From JAFKFJ01 sp963786445 (GTDB lineage: Bacteria > Pseudomonadota > Alphaproteobacteria > Acetobacterales > Acetobacteraceae), in the NCBI GenBank assembly GCA_963786445.1, contig CAWAZU010000035.1, positions 1 to 64,000 of the forward strand: a stretch of 64,000 nt of DNA, given 5' to 3'. Below are positions 45,828 to 54,489 of the stretch, piece by piece. The notes beneath the pieces are model-generated. The model ran no database searches, was not told where the DNA came from, and saw only the letters and a list, made by a program, of their open reading frames with translations. Each line of letters starts with the position of its first letter. Position 1 is the first letter of the stretch. The position numbers and the translations under genes were made by a program.

Positions 45828-47041
45828 CACGCTGCCGGCTCTGCGGCGCGGCGCTGCGGCACAGCCTGGTCGATCTCGGCGCGACGCCGCTCGCCAATGC
45901 GCTGGTGACGCAGGAACAGGCGGTCGCCGGACCCGATCCCGTCTGGGACCTGCACGTGCGCGTCTGCGGCGGGTGCAAGCTCGTGCAGGTCGCGACGATC
46001 GTGCCGCCGGCCGCGATCTTTTCCGACTATCCGTATTTCTCCTCGGTCTCGTCGAGCTGGGTCGAACATGCCAGGCGCTGCGCCGAGGCGATGACCGCGC
46101 GCCTCGGTCTCGGCGCGCACTCGCAGGTGCTGGAGATCGCCAGCAACGACGGCTACCTGCTGCAGCATTTTGCCGCGCGCGGCATCCCCGTGCTCGGCAT
46201 CGAGCCGGCCGCCAACGTCGCCGCCGCCGCCCGCGCGCGCGGCATTGCCACCGAGACGGCGTTTTTTTCGCTCGCGTTCGCGCGCCGGCTCACCGTTCGC
46301 GCCGATCTCGTCGTCGCCAACAACGTGCTCGCGCATGTGCCGGACATCGCCGGCTTCGTCGCCGGCGTCGCGGTGGCGCTGGCGCCGCAGGGCGTCGCGC
46401 TGTTCGAGTTCCCGCATCTGCTGCGGCTGCTCGAGGGCGTGCAGTTCGACACCATCTATCACGAACACTATTCCTATCTCGGTCTGCTGGTGGTCGAGCG
46501 CGTGCTGGCGTGGGCCGGGCTGCGCGCCTTCGACGTGAGCGAACTGCCGACGCATGGCGGCTCGCTGCGCGTGCTTGCCTGCCACGCCGGCGCCGCCCAT
46601 GCCGAACAGCCGGGCCTCGCCGCGGTGCGCGAAGCGGAGCGTGCGGCCGGTCTGCACACGCTCGCCGGCTACGCCGGCTTCGCCGCGCGCGTGGCGGAGG
46701 TGCAGCGTGGGCTTGCGGAGTTTCTGGCGGCACAGCGTCGCGCCGGCCGCCGCGTCGCGGCGTACGGCGCCGCGGCCAAGGGCTGCACGCTGCTCAACAC
46801 CAGCGGCGCCACTGCGCGCGACATCGTGCACGTCGCCGACCGCTCGCCGGCCAAGCAAGGGCGGCTGCTGCCCGGCTGCCGCGTGCCGATCGTGGCACCC
46901 GACGCATTGCTCGCAGCGCCGCCCGACGATCTGCTGATCCTGCCTTGGAACATTGCCGACGAGATCGCCGGCGAGCTCGCCGTGCTGCGCGGCGCCGGCA
47001 CGCGGTTCTGGGTCGCGGTGCCGGCGCTCCGTTCGGTCTAG
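45800..47041 (+). CDS. deoxysugar C-methyltransferase (TylC3/NovU-like)
   Basis: This 413-residue protein has the three-part layout of sugar C-methyltransferases. An N-terminal zinc-binding module has paired cysteines (C12-x-x-C15 and a later CGGC). A SAM domain follows (LEIASNDGYLL), then a C-terminal Rossmann-like domain (AAYGAAAKGCTLLN). It would add a carbon branch to a 4-keto-deoxysugar, fitting CDP-sugar chemistry after RfbF. GTG at 45800 or 45812 may be the start. The stop overlaps the convergent SDR gene by four bases. Confidence 0.87.
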   Translation: MEDLVRTELARCRLCGAALRHSLVDLGATPLANALVTQEQAVAGPDPVWDLHVRVCGGCKLVQVATIVPPAAIFSDYPYFSSVSSSWVEHARRCAEAMTARLGLGAHSQVLEIASNDGYLLQHFAARGIPVLGIEPAANVAAAARARGIATETAFFSLAFARRLTVRADLVVANNVLAHVPDIAGFVAGVAVALAPQGVALFEFPHLLRLLEGVQFDTIYHEHYSYLGLLVVERVLAWAGLRAFDVSELPTHGGSLRVLACHAGAAHAEQPGLAAVREAERAAGLHTLAGYAGFAARVAEVQRGLAEFLAAQRRAGRRVAAYGAAAKGCTLLNTSGATARDIVHVADRSPAKQGRLLPGCRVPIVAPDALLAAPPDDLLILPWNIADEIAGELAVLRGAGTRFWVAVPALRSV

Positions 47042-47796
47042 CCGCGGCCGATGAACGGCATCTGTGTCGCCATGATCGTCATGAACTGAACGTTGCTGCC
47101 GGGCGGCAGCGCCGCCATGAACAGCACCGCGCGGCCGACGTCGTCCACCTCCATCGTCGGCTCCGGCGCCAGCGTGCCGTTGGCCTGCGGCACGCCTTTC
47201 GCCATGCGCGCGGTCATCGGCGTCGCCGCATTACCGATGTCGATCTGGCCGCAGGCGATGTCGTGCTTGCGCCCGTCGAGCGAAATGCTGCGCGTCAGCC
47301 CGGTGATCGCGTGCTTGCTGGCCGTGTACGCCGCCGATCCGGGCCGCGGCACGTGCGCCGAGATCGAGCCGTTGTTGATGATGCGCCCGCCGCGCGGCGA
47401 CTGCTCGCGCATCATGCGATAGGCGCCGCGCGCCACCAGGAAGGCGCCGTTCAGGTTCACCGTGATGACCGCCTGCCACTGCTCCCAGGTCAGGTCGCCG
47501 AAATCCGCGCCGCGCCCGCTGGTGCCGGCGTTGTTGAACAGCACGTCGAGCCGGCCGAACCGCGCCTTCACCGCGGCGAACAGCGCATCGACCGCCGCCG
47601 GGTCGGTCACGTCGGCCGCCAGCACCGCCGCCCGCGCGCCGGCCTCGCCGGCCAGCCCCGCCGTCTCCGCCAGCGCCTCGCGCCGCCGCCCGGCCAGCGC
47701 CACGCCATAGCCGGCGCCGAGCAGCGCCAGCGCCGCCGACCGCCCGACCCCGCTGCCAGCGCCGGTGACCAGCGCAATCCTGCCTTCTCCCGCCAT
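47038..47796 (-). CDS. short-chain dehydrogenase/reductase
   Basis: This 252-residue classical SDR has the cofactor motif TGAGSGVG (11-18), NNAG (88-91), a catalytic serine in NGSIS (144 or 146) and Y157-x-x-x-K161 (YTASK). It oxidises or reduces an alcohol/ketone with NAD(P)(H). The substrate is unknown. The ATG at 47796 has a good GGAGG eight bases upstream. It meets the C-methyltransferase gene tail to tail. Confidence 0.88.
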   Translation of the reverse strand: MAGEGRIALVTGAGSGVGRSAALALLGAGYGVALAGRRREALAETAGLAGEAGARAAVLAADVTDPAAVDALFAAVKARFGRLDVLFNNAGTSGRGADFGDLTWEQWQAVITVNLNGAFLVARGAYRMMREQSPRGGRIINNGSISAHVPRPGSAAYTASKHAITGLTRSISLDGRKHDIACGQIDIGNAATPMTARMAKGVPQANGTLAPEPTMEVDDVGRAVLFMAALPPGSNVQFMTIMATQMPFIGRG

Positions 47797-47985
47797 CGCC
47801 GCATCCTCCCTCTGCATCGCCGACGCAGTGTGCCACCGAACGGCGGCAATGGCACCGCATGCCGGAAGGTCACCGCCTGACCAAATCTTGGGCAGTCCGC
47901 GGTGCCCGGCCGCCCGTCTCTTGGCGCCGGGGGGCACGTCGCCTGCATTGCACCGTGCCAGCGGCGGACGGGGCTGATCGAAGGC

Positions 47986-48291
47986 ATGGCGGACGGGGTT
48001 GAGCTGATCGCGGTGACCAAGCGTTACGGCGCCGTCACGGCAGTCGATAACATCGACCTGCGGATTCCGGCCGGCAGCTAATGCTGCCTGATCGGTCCCT
48101 CGGGCTGCGGAAAAACCTCGACGCTGCGCATGATCGCCGGCCAGAGCGCCTCGGTCGGGCTGCTGATGAAGAACGAGATCAGCCTGCTGATGTATCCCTC
48201 TGCCGCGGCGCAGGCGGTGGTGCTGCTGCTGACGGTGCTGCTGATGGTGTGGGCGATCCTGCGCGTCGTCGACATCCGCAAGGAGCTGTGA
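47986..48291 (+). pseudogene. deletion fusion of a PotA-like ATPase start to a PotB-like permease end
   Basis: The first 50 or so codons read as the N-terminus of a spermidine/putrescine-type ABC ATPase (MADGVELIAVTKRYGAV, then Walker A GPSGCGKTST). A TAA sits where a Tyr codon is expected just before Walker A (48079-48081). After RMIAG the same frame continues with the last helix of an ABC permease, ending VVDIRKEL. Most of the ATPase, any gene between, and most of the permease are missing. This is a real deletion, not a reading error. Confidence 0.85.
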
Positions 48292-49111
48292 TGGAGAAGA
48301 CGGGTCCGCGGCACTTCCTGCTGGCGGCGTTCTTCGCGCTGTTCGTGGCGTTCCTGTACGGCCCGACGCTGACCATCTTCATTCTTTCCTTCCAGGGGCC
48401 GGATGGCGGCCTTACCTTCCCGATGCGCGGCTTCTCGGCGCATTGGTTCGTCAACCTGTTTCAGCCGCAGATGGTCGGCGATTTCGGCGGCGCGTTCCGC
48501 CGGTCGCTCGCGCTGGCGTTGATCGTCATGGGGTGACGGTGCTGATCGCGCTCGCCGCCGGGCTGGCGTTTCGCCGCCGCTTCGTCGGCGCGACGGCGCT
48601 GTTCTACCTCACCATCGCCAGCCTGATCGTCCCTTCGATCCTGATCAGCCTCGGCATCGGGCTGATGTTCAACCTCGCCGGCCTGCCGCCCGCGTGGTGG
48701 AGTTCGGCGCTGGGCGCGCACCTCACGTGGACGCTGCCGTTCGGGGTGCTCATCATGTTCGCGGTGTTCAACCGCTTCGACCGCTCGCTGGAGGCGGCCG
48801 CGCACGACCTCGGCGCCTCGCCGTGGCAGGCGTTCCGCTTCGTCGTGCTGCCGCTGATCCTGCCCAGCCTGATCGGCGTCGCGCTGTTCGGCTTCTCGCT
48901 GTCCTACGACGAGTTCTCGCGCACCATCATGGCGGCCGGGTCGCACAACACGCTGCCGCTGGAGATCTTCGCGACCACGACCAACGTGACGTCGCCGGTG
49001 CTGTATGCCCTCGGCACGCTCACCACGGCGTTCTCGCTCGGGCTGGTGGTGACGGTCCTGCTGGTGGTGCTGGCGATGCGGCGGCGGCGACGCGCGGCGG
49101 CGGCGGCCTGA
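48291..49111 (+). pseudogene. PotC-like ABC permease with one frameshift
   Basis: The second permease of the same polyamine-type transporter starts at the ATG overlapping the fusion's TGA. It reads to LALALIVMG and stops. One base lost from a G run near 48533 explains this, because VTVLIALAAGLAFRRR continues in the next frame. The permease motif EAAAHDLGASPWQAF is intact, and the frame then stays open to 49111. With the ATPase/permease fusion upstream, the operon is dead. Confidence 0.8.
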
Positions 49112-49129
49112 GCCGGTGCCCGTCCGGGC

Positions 49130-51577
49130 CTAGCTGTTGCGCACCAGCTTCGGCCGCACCAGGCGCAGCGGCGCCCGCGGCGGCTCGGCGTCGCGCACCG
49201 GCTCGCCGCTGGAGACGTAGCTCTCCTCCGGCAGTTTCACGCTGGGCCGTTGCGCGCGGCCCTCCGCCGGACCGACCAGCGCCAGCACCTGTGCCAGCGA
49301 CAACGGCCGCGCGAAATAGTAGCCCTGTCCGTTGGCGCAGCGGTAGCCGGCGAGGATGGTGGCCTGCCGTTCGGATTCCACGCCTTCGGCGGTGATCGAG
49401 ATGCCCAGCGCGCGCCCCAGCCCGATGACCGCCTTGACGATCGACCCGTCGCCCTCGCTGTCCTCCAGGTCGCCGATGAAGGCGCGGTCGATCTTCAGCC
49501 GGTCGAACGGGAAGCCGCGCAGCGCCGCGAGCGAAGAGTAGCCGGTGCCGAAATCGTCGATCGCCACGCGATGCCCGCGGCTGCGCAGCCCGCGCAGATT
49601 GTCCAGCGACCGCCCGCTGGTCTCCAGCATGACCAATTCGGTGACCTCGAACTCGATGCGCTCGGGCGGCAGCCGGAACTGATCCAGCACCGCCTGCACC
49701 CGATCGAGCAGGATCTCGTCGCGCAGCTGCAGCGGCGAGAGGTTGACGGCGATGCGCAGGCGCGACGGCAGACGGTTCGCCAGATCGGCCGCCTCGGTCA
49801 GCACAAAAGTTCCAATCGCGCCGATCAGGCCGCTCTGCTCGGCGATCGGCACGAAATCGCTCGGCGGGACCAGGCCGCGTTCCGGATGCGACCAGCGCAC
49901 CAGCGCCTCGAAGCCGGTGAGTTCGCGGGTTTGCAGGTCGACGATCGGCTGATACATCACGAACAGCTCGCCGCGCGGCAGCGCGTCGCGGATGTCGCGC
50001 TGCAACAGGCGGCGTTCGTGCAGGTAGCGGTCCATGTTCGGGTCGAACTGGCGCCAGGTGCCGCGGCCCGCCGTCTTGGCGCGATAGAGGGCCAGGTCGG
50101 CGTTGCGATACAGGATTTCCGGGTCCTCGCCGTCGGCGGGGGCGATGGCGATGCCGATGCTGACGCCGATCTTGATCACCAGGTCGCCACACGCGAAGGA
50201 CGGGCTGAGGCAGTCGACCAGCCGCGCGGCGACGACAGCGGCGGCGAGGTGGTCGACGTCGGAGAGCAGGATCGCGAACTCGTCGCCGCCCAGCCGCGCC
50301 GCCAGGTCGTGGTCGCGCAGCACGCCGCGGATCCGCTGCGCCGCGGCGCGCAGCACGGCGTCGCCGACATCGTGGCCGTAGCTGTCGTTGATGGTCTTGA
50401 ACTCGTCGAGGTCGAGGCAGAGCAGGGCCGTGCTCTGCCGGCGGCTCTCGGCGAGGGCGACGGCGATCGCCTCGTTGAAGCCGGCCCGGTTGGCCAGGCC
50501 GGTCAGCTCGTCGTGCCGTGCCAGATAGGCGATGCGCTCGCGCGAGCGATGCACCACCGTCACATCCGAGCCGACCCCGCGATAGCCGATGAAGCTGCCC
50601 TGGGAGCTGAACAGCGGCTTGCCGGTCAGCGCCCACCAGCGGCGTTCCCCGGCCACGTTCACCGGCACCACCAGCTCGCGGAACGATGCGTGCGCTTCCA
50701 GGCGCTGCTGCAACGCGGCGACCGCCCGGTCGAGCGCCGGTATCAGGGGCCGACCCGCGATCAGGTCGATCAGCCCGACTTCGATCTCCTCCGCCGCCCG
50801 CTGGGCGGCTTCCGCGAAGCGCAGCGAGACGTGCCGCAGCGTCAGCGCCGCATCCGTCTCCCACAGCCAGTCGCTGGCGCTTTCCTCGAAATCGCGCAGC
50901 AGGAGGCCGATCGTCTCGGCGTGGCGTTCCAGGCGGATCGATGTCAGGCCGCGCTCGCGCGTCTGCTTGTCGATGGCAAGGATTGCGACGAAGGTCAGGA
51001 TCGCATAGGCGCTGGTGCAGATCAGCGGCGCTTTGCCGACCAGCGAGCCGGTCGAGAACAGCCAGCCGAAGGCGCCCGCCGTGGTCGGGAGCCATCCCGA
51101 GATGGCATACGCGGCAGGCCCGCTGAACACGCAGGTTGACATGAGGCCGATGGCGACGCCGAACAGCACGCCGCGCCCGCTCGGGTCGGCGACGGCCGAC
51201 ATCGCCACGAGGGCGAAGGCCCAGCAGCTGCCAAGCGCAAAGCGGACGGCCAGCAGCCCGCGGATGCGGGCCTTGACATCGAAGGATTTTCGGCTGTCGT
51301 GCATCCACGACAAGGACAGCAGCAGCGTCCCCAGGTAGCTCGCGACGATCCCGCCATAGCTTGCCTCAAGCCAGCGGTCCTCGCGATGGTCCCAAACCAT
51401 CAGGAAAAGCAGCGTCGCAACGAGGATGCCGATGGGAACGTTGACGATATTGAGCTTGAGCCACGCATCGAGCTGCGCCGTCTGTATGCGCTCGACAATG
51501 GCCGACGACACCCCCTCCGACGGCTCGCGCGCCTTCGGGGAAAAGCCTCGCACAACCCTTTGAAGCAGCGTAACCAT
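49130..51577 (-). CDS. membrane-bound GGDEF/EAL c-di-GMP enzyme with PAS domain
   Basis: This 815-residue protein has about six membrane helices (40-205), a PAS-like region (about 225-340), a GGDEF domain with an intact active site (430-434) and inhibitory I-site R421-x-x-D424, and an EAL domain. The EAL domain has E557-A-L, D674-D675, K695 and E731 in place, so both synthesis and breakdown of cyclic di-GMP look possible. The N-terminus probably senses a membrane signal. The acyltransferase gene next to it on the same strand (ending 151 bases upstream) may be linked. It ends 19 bases from the dead permease. Confidence 0.88.
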   Translation of the reverse strand: MVTLLQRVVRGFSPKAREPSEGVSSAIVERIQTAQLDAWLKLNIVNVPIGILVATLLFLMVWDHREDRWLEASYGGIVASYLGTLLLSLSWMHDSRKSFDVKARIRGLLAVRFALGSCWAFALVAMSAVADPSGRGVLFGVAIGLMSTCVFSGPAAYAISGWLPTTAGAFGWLFSTGSLVGKAPLICTSAYAILTFVAILAIDKQTRERGLTSIRLERHAETIGLLLRDFEESASDWLWETDAALTLRHVSLRFAEAAQRAAEEIEVGLIDLIAGRPLIPALDRAVAALQQRLEAHASFRELVVPVNVAGERRWWALTGKPLFSSQGSFIGYRGVGSDVTVVHRSRERIAYLARHDELTGLANRAGFNEAIAVALAESRRQSTALLCLDLDEFKTINDSYGHDVGDAVLRAAAQRIRGVLRDHDLAARLGGDEFAILLSDVDHLAAAVVAARLVDCLSPSFACGDLVIKIGVSIGIAIAPADGEDPEILYRNADLALYRAKTAGRGTWRQFDPNMDRYLHERRLLQRDIRDALPRGELFVMYQPIVDLQTRELTGFEALVRWSHPERGLVPPSDFVPIAEQSGLIGAIGTFVLTEAADLANRLPSRLRIAVNLSPLQLRDEILLDRVQAVLDQFRLPPERIEFEVTELVMLETSGRSLDNLRGLRSRGHRVAIDDFGTGYSSLAALRGFPFDRLKIDRAFIGDLEDSEGDGSIVKAVIGLGRALGISITAEGVESERQATILAGYRCANGQGYYFARPLSLAQVLALVGPAEGRAQRPSVKLPEESYVSSGEPVRDAEPPRAPLRLVRPKLVRNS

Positions 51578-51727
51578 AACGGCAAAGGTCTCGGCACAGT
51601 GGCAGGTCGGCCGGTCCGACCATACGCCGTTCCGTCACTCGCACAAAATGAAAACGCGTGCGCGGCCCAGGTCTCAGGACCTGCCGCGGGCGAAGGTTGC
51701 CGGCGCGCTAACCGCCTGCATCAAGGG

Positions 51728-52579
51728 TCAGGCAGCCGCCTCGAGTTCGCGGCCACGGCTCGGTGCAGGGCTGACGGCGGCCGGCCGGCGGTTGCCGTCT
51801 TCCACGCCGAAGATGGCGCTCAGCGAGGGGGGCGCCCGGTTGCCGCCATAGACCGGCACCCGCTCGCCCGCGAGGAAGTCGCTGAACACGCTGTCTTCCT
51901 TGGACACGAGCCGGAGGATCGGCAGGACATCGCGCAGTTCTTCCCCCTCCCGACGCACGCGACCCACCAGCGCGCATTCCGCCTTCACCTTCGAATAAGG
52001 CCGCGGCGCGGCGATCTTGTTAAAGCCGAGCCGGCGGTAGAACGGCACGTGATGCCGTTGTACCGCGGAAATGATCGCGTCCGCTTCGAAGGCGAGGGTC
52101 GCGTAGGAAGCCATCCGATACAGCGCGAACACCGGCTCGGAGTCCGCGCAAAGGGTGGGGTCGCGCGCCAGCCGGGCGATCTCGACGGTCCGGGCGGGCA
52201 CCGGACCCGCCGGAATACTCCCATGAAGCTGCACGATTTCACCTGGAAACACGTCCATGGCCGGCACGGTCGCGGCTCCGTCGATGCCGGTCGGCGGCGC
52301 GTAAAGGCAGACGCGAACCGTAGCAACGGGCACGAAGTCTTTATAAACCACAATGACTTTGGTGGACGGGGCAAAGTCCCAATGATCCGTCAGGACGTCG
52401 GTTGCTGTCGGTTCTATTAGACCCTGTGCAACATACGCCGACTGCCTGATCGCCCAGGCCTCCTGCAACACGCTGCGACTGAGCGCCAGCCTGGCCGTGA
52501 GCTCGGAACCGGCACCGTCATCATAGCTTATCTGCCCGTCGTGGCGGATCAGCGAGCCACCGAAAATAGAGCCGTCCAT
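51728..52579 (-). CDS. autoinducer-synthase-like N-acyltransferase (FeeM-type family)
   Basis: This 283-residue cytosolic protein has the acyl-homoserine-lactone-synthase/GNAT fold, in the group with N-acyl amino acid synthase FeeM. Family-like pieces are RQSAYVAQGLI near the start, VVYKDFVPVATVRVCLY in the core strand, EIARLARDP, and FYRRLGFNKIA at the end. Members join a fatty acyl chain from acyl-ACP to an amino acid or homoserine. No LuxR-type regulator is in the window. The tail from about residue 245 is low-complexity. The promoter holds a TTGACA box, two direct repeats and a palindrome. The function is by resemblance and remains tentative. Confidence 0.6.
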   Translation of the reverse strand: MDGSIFGGSLIRHDGQISYDDGAGSELTARLALSRSVLQEAWAIRQSAYVAQGLIEPTATDVLTDHWDFAPSTKVIVVYKDFVPVATVRVCLYAPPTGIDGAATVPAMDVFPGEIVQLHGSIPAGPVPARTVEIARLARDPTLCADSEPVFALYRMASYATLAFEADAIISAVQRHHVPFYRRLGFNKIAAPRPYSKVKAECALVGRVRREGEELRDVLPILRLVSKEDSVFSDFLAGERVPVYGGNRAPPSLSAIFGVEDGNRRPAAVSPAPSRGRELEAAA

Positions 52580-53269
52580 AGCGACGGTCCTTTCGTGAGT
52601 GTATCGAATAGCCGGACCAGCAATGCTGGTTTGTAAGATTTAGTTTGTAATTGCACGCCCGTGTCAAGGTGTCGTTAGCATCGGGCGCGCCGAAAGGCCG
52701 TCGGCCGTCAACTTGCCGCGACAGCGGACAGGGCCGCGTCCGGCTGCCGGACGGCTTGCCGATTTTTTGCCCGGACCGGGCCCCGGATATCGGCGATTTG
52801 GACCAGACCGTTAATCCGAGCCGCCGTTGCGCGCGTCGCCGATGAGGCGAATCGGCACAGACCGAGCGTGCGTGGATGCTCCCTGGCCGCTGTCGCGACC
52901 GGTTCGGCCAGTGGCCCCGGCGTGTGGCCGAACGGGAAACCGCGCGCGCGGCGCCGCGCCTCCGCCGCGTTGGCGGTCACCTGGAACGTCTTGGCGCTGT
53001 GCCCGCCGGGATGGGTGACAGCGCGGGTGCGAGGCTACCGCCGCTCGGCCCAACTGTCCACCTGGCGCGGGGCGCCTGATGCGGCGCGAACCGGCCGCAT
53101 CGCGCCGGAACCCGAGCCGGGCAAATTCTTCAAGCAAGCTGCAGAAATGCTGCTCGATGTCGTGCGGCAGCAGACCAAGCCACTACGGCTCGGCACGGGC
53201 GATCCTTTGAAAAACAACCTTCACCGCGTTGATCGCCTGCGCCAGAAGCCGGGCAGGTTCTTCGGCGCG
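52580..53269. other. 690-base region without a convincing gene
   Basis: Beyond the promoter at 52616-52667, several short open frames exist on both strands. None has a good start site or a family resemblance. A minus-strand frame (52708-52980) and a plus-strand frame (52876-53079) overlap, as random GC-rich DNA does. It may be the remains of a lost gene. Confidence 0.5.
52616..52667 (-). promoter_or_regulatory. structured promoter of the N-acyltransferase gene
   Basis: On the minus strand a perfect -35 TTGACA (52667-52662) is followed, 17-18 bases on, by ACTAAAT as a weak -10. Two direct copies of TTACAAAC lie 14 bases apart (52650-52643 and 52636-52629). A 15-base palindrome ACCAGCA-T-TGCTGGT (52630-52616) begins about where transcription should start. 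This patch is AT-rich compared with its surroundings. It reads as a promoter with an activator site and a repressor site. Confidence 0.5.
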
Positions 53270-54412
53270 TCAGCGCGGCGTGGATCGACGGGCTCGGCCC
53301 GGATCGGTGAAGCGGCGCGGGTCCAGGGTCGCGAGAACCGGGCCAAGCGCGCCGGGATCGCGGCCGGCGACCAGGTCGGCGGCCAGCTGCCCGGCGGCGG
53401 GCGAGGTCTGGATGCCGTAGCCGCCCTGGCCGACGCTCCAGAAGAACCCGTCGGCATCGCCGGCCCAGCCGATCGCCAGCTCGCGGTCGGGCGTGAACGT
53501 GCGCAGGCCCGCCCAGGCGTGCTCGACGCGTTGCACCTCGATCGCCAGCGCCTGCTGCATGCGGTCGATGGCAATGGCAATGTCGAGTTCGTCGGGTCGC
53601 GCGTCCTGCGGGTCGAGGTCGGTCTCGTCGGCCGGCGAGACCATCATCTTCGTGCGCGCCTCCGGGCGGGCATACCAGGTGTGCGCGACATCGTTGATCA
53701 TCGGCCAGTGGGCGACCGCCCAGGGCGCGGGGTCGATCAGCACGCCGGTGCGGCGCTTCGGCTGCAGCCCGAGCGGCATGACGCCGGCGAGCTTCGCCAC
53801 CTCGTCGCCCCAGGCGCCGGCGGCGTTGACCAGGACGGGGGCCGCGAACACGGCACCGCCGGTCACCTCCACGTGCCATCGCCCGCCAAGCCGCGCGATG
53901 CGCCCGGCGCGGCTGCGCAGGGCGAGCACGCCGTCGCGCGCGCGCAGTCGGCGCAAAAAGCCCTGATGCAGCGCCGCGACGTCCAGGTCGAACGCATCGG
54001 CCTCGGTGGCGGAACCCTTGGTCCAGCCGCGCCGCAGCGCCGGCACCATCGCCTCGGCGTCGCTGGGCGCGATCTCGACCAGGCCGAGGCCGCCGGCCAG
54101 CATGTCGCGGAAATGCGTCATCTGCTCCTCGGGGGCGAGGAACAGCACCGGGCGGCGCAGCATGAGCGGCGTCTCGGTAAAGCCGGGCGGCGGCGATTCG
54201 AAGAAGGCGCGCGACAGGCCGGTCATCAGGCGCGCGGTCGGCGGGCCGTAGTTCTGGATCCACATGGCGGCGGAGCGGCCGGTGCTGTGGTAGCCGGCGG
54301 CTTCCTCGGCCTCGATCAGTGCGACGCGCCGGTCGGCGGCGAGATGGGCGGCGGCGGTGGCGCCGGCGATGCCGGCGCCGATCACCACCGCGTCGAATGC
54401 GTGCGTGTCCAT
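53270..54412 (-). CDS. FAD-dependent oxidoreductase (DAO family)
   Basis: This 380-residue flavoprotein has the dinucleotide motif AVVIGAGIAGATAAAHL (about 8-24) and the GRSAAMW turn (about 50). The C-terminal FAD-contacting end reads FFWSVGQGGYGIQTSPA. It belongs to the glycine/D-amino acid oxidase group (as does the gene at 14634), with an IAGATAA core typical of dehydrogenase-type members. The ATG at 54412 starts the fold without the Arg-rich extension. It lies 77 bases from cysI. Confidence 0.83.
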   Translation of the reverse strand: MDTHAFDAVVIGAGIAGATAAAHLAADRRVALIEAEEAAGYHSTGRSAAMWIQNYGPPTARLMTGLSRAFFESPPPGFTETPLMLRRPVLFLAPEEQMTHFRDMLAGGLGLVEIAPSDAEAMVPALRRGWTKGSATEADAFDLDVAALHQGFLRRLRARDGVLALRSRAGRIARLGGRWHVEVTGGAVFAAPVLVNAAGAWGDEVAKLAGVMPLGLQPKRRTGVLIDPAPWAVAHWPMINDVAHTWYARPEARTKMMVSPADETDLDPQDARPDELDIAIAIDRMQQALAIEVQRVEHAWAGLRTFTPDRELAIGWAGDADGFFWSVGQGGYGIQTSPAAGQLAADLVAGRDPGALGPVLATLDPRRFTDPGRARRSTPR

Positions 54413-54489
54413 GCGCGCGAGCATCGACCGGCGGCGCGGACCACGCAAGCCGGGGGACTGCGTGGTTTTCGGCGCGCTCGCGAGCGAAA

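Noticed and set aside
47038..49111. A complete second ABC importer after the SDR gene
   Set aside because: Only fragments remain. The ATPase has a stop and is fused to the end of a permease.
52616..52630. A lux box upstream of the acyltransferase
   Set aside because: The palindrome is 15 bases with ACCAGCA arms, not the ~20-base lux-box pattern, and no LuxR gene is near.
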